This document shows, in pieces, positions 59,700 to 64,000 of a stretch of DNA of 64,000 bases. Every line of letters starts with the position of its first letter. The stretch's first letter is position 1. Below the pieces are notes generated by a model. That model was not told where the DNA came from. It saw nothing but the letters and a program-made list of their open reading frames with translations, and ran no database searches. The DNA comes from CAVPGP01 sp963718065 (GTDB taxonomy: Bacteria; Actinomycetota; Thermoleophilia; Gaiellales; Gaiellaceae): positions 124,001 through 188,000 of the forward strand of contig CAVQYE010000011.1 in the NCBI GenBank assembly GCA_963718065.1. Reading direction: 5' to 3'. The translations under genes were made by a program, and so were the position numbers.

Positions 59700-60395
59700 C
59701 TAAACGCCGTCTTCGGCAGGATCGACGAGGCGGTAGCCGGAGCCGGCCTCCGTCAGTAGGTAGCGCGGACTCGCGGGGTCGGGCTCGAGCTTGCGTCGCA
59801 GGTGCGACACGTACACGTGGAGGTAGTGCGCCTCGGCGCCGTACGCCGGCCCCCAGACGGCGCGCAACAGCGCCGGATGTGTGAGCAGCTTGCCCCGATT
59901 CTGCGCCAGCACGCGGAGCAGGTCGAACTCGTGCGGGCTCAGCTTGACGCGCTTGCCGCCGATCGTGACGAGCCGCCCCGGTACGTCGATGCGCAGCTCG
60001 CCGATCTCGATCAGCTCGTCCGGTGCAGCCGTCGAGCGGCGCAGGACGGCACGGAGGCGAGCGAGCAGCTCCTCGACGCCGAACGGCTTTGTCACGTAGT
60101 CGTCTGCGCCGGCGTCGAGAGCGGCGATCTTCTGCGCCTCCTCGCCGACCGCCGAGAGGACGATCACCGGCACGTCCGTCCAGCCGCGAAGCTCGCGTGC
60201 GACATCGGTGCCCGTGCCGTCCGGGAGGACGAGATCGAGGATGACAGCGTCGGGTGGCCGGGCGACCGCCGCCGCGAGCGCCGTTGCCGCCGTGTCTGCC
60301 GTGTCCACCTCGTAGCCCGCGCCGCGCAGCGTCGTCCGCAGCGCGCGCAGGATCTGCGGCTCGTCGTCGACGACGAGGATTCGCTGGCCGTTCAC
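59700..60395 (-). CDS. kdpE: KdpE-type OmpR-family response regulator
   Basis: A 231-residue regulator: receiver with VVDDEPQILRALRTTLRGAG, phosphoacceptor Asp in AVILDLVLPDGTG, VIVLSAVGEEAQK and DYVTKPF; winged helix with RVKLSPHEFDLLRVLAQNRGKLLTH and YLHVYVSHLRRKLEPD, closing TEAGSGYRL. These tail motifs are KdpE-like. GTG at 60395 overlaps the kinase stop (GTGA). It would activate the downstream kdp transport genes, 67 bases away. Confidence 0.93.
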   Translation of the reverse strand: MNGQRILVVDDEPQILRALRTTLRGAGYEVDTADTAATALAAAVARPPDAVILDLVLPDGTGTDVARELRGWTDVPVIVLSAVGEEAQKIAALDAGADDYVTKPFGVEELLARLRAVLRRSTAAPDELIEIGELRIDVPGRLVTIGGKRVKLSPHEFDLLRVLAQNRGKLLTHPALLRAVWGPAYGAEAHYLHVYVSHLRRKLEPDPASPRYLLTEAGSGYRLVDPAEDGV

Positions 60396-61764
60396 GTCTG
60401 CAGCTCCACGGGTACCTCGACGACCGGCACCGCGAGCGCGAACGAGGCTCCCTGGTCGGGGCGGGACTCCGCCCAGACGCGCCCGCCGTTCGCCTCCGCG
60501 AAGCCGCGCGCGATCGCCAGCCCGAGCCCGGCGCCGGACTGTGGGTCACCGCGGCGATAGAACGGCTCGAAGACCCGCTCGAGATCCTCCTCGTCCAGGC
60601 CAGGGCCCTGGTCGACGATGCGGACGATTGCCTCCTTGCGGGTCGCGGTGACGAGAACGTGCACGGGGACGCCGGCGGGCGAGAACTTGAGTGCGTTGTC
60701 GATGAGGTTTGCGAGCACCCGCTGGATCTGGATGGCGTCAACGTTCACAAGCGGCGACTCGCCGGTGACCTCGACGCGGTTCTGCGCATTGAGCGCGTCG
60801 ACGGCCTCGTGGACGAGATCGTCGAGCGCCCAGACTTCGAATTCCGGCGCCGCACCCCCCGCCTCGAGCCGGGAGAGGTCGAGCAGGTCGCCGACGAGTC
60901 GGTCGAGCCGGCGCGATTCGAGCTCGATCGTCTCGAGCAATTCTTCGCGATCGGTGTCGGTGAGCTTCAGCGTCGCGTTGCGCAAAGCACCGATGGCCGT
61001 TCGGACCCCCGTCAACGGCGAGCGAAGGTCGTGGGAGACCGCGCGTAAGAGAGCGGTCTTGACGAGATCGCTGCGGCGGAGCGCCTCGGCTTCGAAGGCT
61101 TCGCTCGCAAGGCTCTCCCGCTCCACGGCGACCGCGAGCAGGGCAGCGAGCGCGGGAAGGAAGCGACGACGCACCGGCAGTGCGGGCGACGATCCGTCCG
61201 GCGTGTAGAGCGTGCCCACCGCGCGCTCGCCCACCGTCAGCGGATGCGGCGACTCGCCGTGCGGGGGACGACGTGACAGCCCGAGCTCGATCGTCGCTCT
61301 TGGCACACCAAGGACGCCGCGACACGCTGCCCGATCTGGTCGAGCTTCTCGTCGACCGCCTGTGCGCCCAGCAGCTCTGTGGCCAGCTCGGCAAGGAGCG
61401 CCGACTCTCGCTCCCGTTGCTCCGCCGAGGCTGCTCGACGCCGTGAGCGCGTGGCGAGCTCGCTCACGACGACTGCGGTCCCGACGTAGACCGCGAGCGC
61501 GAACCAGTTCTCGCCCTCCCGCAGCGTGAACGTGTGCGTGGGCGGCAGGAAGAACCAGTTGAACGCGAGCATGCTCGCGACCGAGACCGGTAGCGCGAGC
61601 CACATGCCCCAGAGCACGGCGATGGGCATGACCGCGAACACGTAGAGGACGCCGAGGCTGAGGACCGGCACGTACGGCTTGAAGAGCGCGATCGCCAGCG
61701 TCACGACCGTGACCGCCGCAACGCTCGCAGCGAGCGGGACGAGGATTCGCGAGAGCCGCGTCAT
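60392..61764 (-). CDS. kdpD: KdpD C-terminal half: DUF4118 membrane sensor kinase, one frameshift
   Basis: The transmembrane and kinase portion of KdpD as its own gene. Four membrane segments of the DUF4118 domain (about 10-105, including LAFNWFFLPPTHTFT), a GAF-like region, HisKA with the phospho-His in LLRAVSHDLRSPLTGVRTA, and HATPase (LANLIDNALKFSP, GAGLGLAIARGFAEANGG). The frame breaks near 61297 where a G is missing (AASLGVPRATIELGL expected); length is 3n+2, corrected 457 residues. No KdpD/Usp N-terminal domain is present; that half is encoded at 54078-55166. Confidence 0.88.
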
Positions 61765-61886
61765 GGCTGAACCGTAGCCCTCCTGGACGAGCGAGGGTCG
61801 TCCATCCGGACGACGAGAAAGACCGCTCTCGCGGCCGAGTGCGAATCGCCAGCGCGGCCGACGCGGTGGCGCTCTGCCGGCTCTAA

Positions 61887-61930
61887 CGTCCCTCCTAGGT
61901 CAAACCGCCAAGCTCGAACCAGGAGGGACG
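61887..61930 (+). promoter_or_regulatory. SD-sequestering hairpin before the cupin gene
   Basis: CGTCCCTCCT (61887-61896) is perfectly complementary to AGGAGGGACG (61921-61930), leaving a 24-base loop. The 3' arm is the only SD of the cupin gene (AGGAGG, seven bases before GTG), so the stem would hide it. This is the architecture of translational riboswitches and RNA thermometers. Confidence 0.6.
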
Positions 61931-61933
61931 CAG

Positions 61934-62503
61934 GTGATTGTCGCAGGAACCACGATCGAGAATCCGGTCACGGGTGAGACGCTCGTCTTCCACGAGACCT
62001 CGCACGAGACGAACGGCGAGCGCGTCGTCTTCGAGACGATCCTGCAGCCGGGCGGCGTGGTCGCGGCCGCGCACGTTCACCCCTACCAGGAGGAGCGCTT
62101 CGCGGTCGTCGACGGGACGCTGGGCCTGAAGCTCGGGCGCGTCAAGACGGCGTACACGTCCGGCGAGGCGATCACGATCCCGGCCGGCACTCCGCACAAG
62201 TTCTGGAACGACGGCGACGACGAGGTGCGCTTCCTCGTCGAGGTGCGTCCCGCTCTCGACTTCGAGCGCCTGATCGAGACGATGTTCGGGCTCGCGGCCG
62301 ACGGCAAGGTGAGCAAGAAGGGCATGCCGAACCCGTTGCGGCTCGCTGTGATCGCGAACGCGCACTTCGACGTCGTCCGCCTGCCGGGCATCCCGGCCTG
62401 GCTGCAGAAGGCAGCGCTTTCGATGGGCGCGCCGCTCGGCCGCCTCGCGGGCTTCACGCCGACGTACTCCTCCCAGGCGGCACTCGAGCCCGTGTACGCG
62501 TGA
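61934..62503 (+). CDS. Cupin-domain protein
   Basis: A 189-residue single-cupin protein. Motif 1 reads AAAHVHPYQEERFAVVDG (two His and a Glu of the metal site) and motif 2 ITIPAGTPHKFWNDG (the third His). The C-terminal 80 residues are helical (FERLIETMFGLAADGK, AWLQKAALSMGAPLG), as in cupins associated with dioxygenase- or quercetinase-like roles, but no reaction can be assigned. GTG start with the strong SD AGGAGG masked by a hairpin. Its TGA overlaps a GTG of the downstream HAD frame, so the two genes are probably one transcript. Confidence 0.82.
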   Translation: MIVAGTTIENPVTGETLVFHETSHETNGERVVFETILQPGGVVAAAHVHPYQEERFAVVDGTLGLKLGRVKTAYTSGEAITIPAGTPHKFWNDGDDEVRFLVEVRPALDFERLIETMFGLAADGKVSKKGMPNPLRLAVIANAHFDVVRLPGIPAWLQKAALSMGAPLGRLAGFTPTYSSQAALEPVYA

Positions 62504-62512
62504 GCCCGAGCT

Positions 62513-62548
62513 CCATGACAGCGGCCGGTACCCTGGCCGCTGTCATGG
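62513..62548 (+). repeat. 14-bp perfect inverted repeat over the HAD start codon
   Basis: CCATGACAGCGGCC (62513-62526), loop GGTACCCT, GGCCGCTGTCATGG (62535-62548). The right arm contains the ATG at 62545. In RNA this is a very stable stem covering the initiation site; in DNA it is a candidate operator. Confidence 0.65.
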
Positions 62549-63192
62549 ATCGTTGGGCGAGCTTCGACTGTTACGGGACGCTGATCGACTGGGACGGCGG
62601 CATCCGCTCGGAGCTGGCGCGCATCTTCGGCGAGGACGAGGCCGACGCGTTGCTCGCCCGCTACCACGATGTCGAACCGCAGATTCAGGCCCAGGACCAG
62701 GCGCTCCCCTACCGTGAGGTGATGGCGAAGGCGCTACGCCGGCTCGGCGCTCCCGCCGGCGAGGCGGACGCGCTCGGCCGGGCTCTCCCAGGCTGGCGCG
62801 CATTCGACGAGGTGCCCGGAGCGCTCGCCGAGGCGCGCACGCGGGGCTGGCGGCTCGCTGTACTCTCGAACACCGACCGCGACTTCATCGAGGCGTCGCT
62901 GCAGACGATCGGCGTTCCCTTCGACGAAGTGGTGGTCGCCTCGGAGATCGGCTCGTACAAGCCGCAGCGGCGCCACTGGGAGGAATTCACGTCGCGGACC
63001 GGCGCCGACGCATCGCGCCACGTCCACGTCGGCGCGAGCCTCTATCACGACATTGCGCCGACGAACGCGATGGGGCTCGCCAACGTCTGGATCAACCGGC
63101 TCGACGAGCCTGCCGACGGTCAGACGCCACAGCGCGAGCTCACGGATCTGACACGGCTGCCAGAGGTGCTCGATGAGCTCGTCCCAGCTTGA
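62545..63192 (+). CDS. HAD-superfamily hydrolase, haloacid-dehalogenase type II-like
   Basis: A 215-residue HAD enzyme. Motif I is ASFDCYGTLIDWDGG with the nucleophile Asp, motif II VLSNTDRDF, motif III Lys in IGSYKPQRRHW, motif IV VGASLYHDIAPTNAMG. The CYGTLIDW form is characteristic of the L-2-haloacid dehalogenase-like branch, though many are phosphatases. ATG 62545 gives the family N-terminus exactly; GTG 62500, overlapping the cupin stop, would prepend 15 residues across the inverted repeat. The last 20 bases overlap the GNAT gene. Confidence 0.83.
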   Translation: MDRWASFDCYGTLIDWDGGIRSELARIFGEDEADALLARYHDVEPQIQAQDQALPYREVMAKALRRLGAPAGEADALGRALPGWRAFDEVPGALAEARTRGWRLAVLSNTDRDFIEASLQTIGVPFDEVVVASEIGSYKPQRRHWEEFTSRTGADASRHVHVGASLYHDIAPTNAMGLANVWINRLDEPADGQTPQRELTDLTRLPEVLDELVPA

Positions 63193-64000
63193 GCTGAAGC
63201 ACCCGACGCGCTCGGATGCGGCGACGGATCGCCGAGCTGCTTGCAGCGTTCGACGAGCACCTGCTGGGGGAGAGCGACTGGAGCCTCGAGGAGCTCGAGC
63301 AGGAGTGGCGCGACGTGCACCTCGATCGCGACGTCTGGATGGCGCTCGAGGGCGACGAGCTCGTCGGGTACGTCGCGCTCAACGAGCGAAACGAGCAGTG
63401 GGAGTTCGACGGCTACGTCAGCCCGGACCGGCTCGGGCGCGGGGTCGGCGGGGCGCTCGTCGAGCACGCGGAGGCAGAGGCGCGGCGGCGCGGCAGCCCA
63501 GTCACGCGGACGGCGGTGCTGAGCGTCGACGAGCCGGCGCACCGGCTGCTGGCGGGACGCGGGTTCCACGAGGTGCGGCGCTTCTCCCGGATGGAGATCG
63601 AGCTAAAGGCGCCGCTCGCCGAGCCGGTGTGGCCGGACGGGCTTCGGCTCGTCCAGGCCGACTTCGAGACCGACCACAGGTCCTTGCATGCTGCGCTCGA
63701 CGCGTCGTTCGCGGAGCACTGGAACGTCCGGCGGCGCTCGCACGAGGACTGGCTGGAGGTGCAGCGTGAGCGGGGTCTCGCCGATCCGTGGGGGTGGATC
63801 GTCGTCCGGGACGGCGACGAGATCGCCGGGGTGACGACGCTCCAGCGCGAGCGGTTCGGCATCGGCTGGATCGGCGAGGTCGGCGTTCTGCCTGCGTGGC
63901 GGCGTCGCGGGCTCGGCGAGGCGATGATCCTGGAGGCCTTCCGGCGCTTCTGGGAGACTCGGAGAGCGGCGGGTCGGGCTCGGCGTCGACGCGCAGAACG
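63173..64000 (+). CDS. Tandem GNAT acetyltransferase, partial at right edge, two frameshifts
   Basis: Two GNAT domains in one chain. The N-terminal begins SSSQLELKHPTRSDAAT, then after an extra G near 63227 continues IAELLAAFDEHLLGESDWS; its acetyl-CoA loop is DRLGRGVGGALVEHA. The second domain has WIVVRDGDEIAGVTTL and the loop PAWRRRGLGEAMILEAF. Near 63960 another extra base shifts the expected GERRVGLGVDAQN. The gene runs off the window. Mycothiol synthase MshD has two GNAT domains, but nothing here assigns that role. ATG 63173 overlaps the HAD stop by 20 bases. Confidence 0.7.

Noticed and set aside
1..64000. CRISPR arrays, insertion sequences, prophage or rRNA genes
   Set aside because: No regular spaced repeats, transposase or integrase motifs, terminal inverted repeats with target duplications, or rRNA-like sequence were seen. 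Composition is even across the window.

Overview
The window is a GC-rich, gene-dense piece of bacterial chromosome carrying the replication-origin neighbourhood. The order parB-parA-rsmG-jag-yidC-yidD-rnpA-rpmH on the minus strand, then dnaA-dnaN-recF-dciA(DUF721)-gyrB-gyrA on the plus strand, is the classical origin layout. GTG and TTG starts are frequent and many operon junctions overlap by four bases (ATGA/GTGA). A Jag/YidC/RnpA module, a class A PBP, a BldC-like MerR protein, MprAB-PepD-like signalling and TreT/OtsA trehalose genes point to Actinomycetota. A deep lineage such as Thermoleophilia/Gaiellales is my best guess, but that is inference from gene content and not from a marker tree.

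Layout. 1-6470 (minus): a two-component system with an HtrA-type protease, then an RsbW-like anti-sigma kinase and two trehalose genes, otsA running off the left edge. 6522-15464: an M28-like membrane pseudo-peptidase, moeA, then a plus-strand run of a Ser/Thr kinase, two glycosyltransferases, a DUF2079 membrane protein and an orphan LanC-like protein. 15469-23554: cell-envelope genes (GT-C mannosyltransferase-like protein, class A PBP, MscS, PIG-V-like protein, CPBP protease, L,D-transpeptidase, PrcB-like protein). 23564-24734: bifunctional nuclease family gene, small ORFs and tRNA-Ile. 24768-39192: partition, origin and gyrase block. 39333-42687: BldC-like regulator, galT-like gene and an SPFH/NfeD pair. 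42739-45380: zinc amidase and birA. 45406-50389: an ECF sigma factor followed by fabZ-fabH-fabD-fabG-fabF with no acyl-carrier-protein gene. 50562-53573: secreted protein, SprT/YgjP-like metalloprotein and a NarL-type two-component system. 53548-61764 (minus): a complete potassium-uptake locus in the unusual order kdpD(kinase half)-kdpE-orf27-kdpF-kdpA-kdpC-kdpB-kdpD(sensor half)-usp. 61934-64000: cupin, HAD and tandem-GNAT genes, the first two with inverted repeats exactly over their translation-initiation signals.

A recurring feature needs care. At least ten well-conserved genes, including the essential dnaA, are broken by exactly one inserted or deleted base, and correcting each restores a textbook family protein. 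The simplest reading is residual sequencing or assembly indels. These genes are therefore annotated as single CDSs with the break noted.

Features that deserve a second look: paired TGGTCAGACCA operators beside DnaA boxes in the parA-rsmG gap; a second DnaA-box cluster upstream of dnaA with a promoter that argues for a TTG start; CTG initiation codons at three operon junctions; the split and reordered kdp locus with a 27-residue extra membrane peptide; the SD-masking hairpin before the cupin gene and the 14-bp inverted repeat over the HAD start; and the M28-like protein that lacks key metal and catalytic residues.
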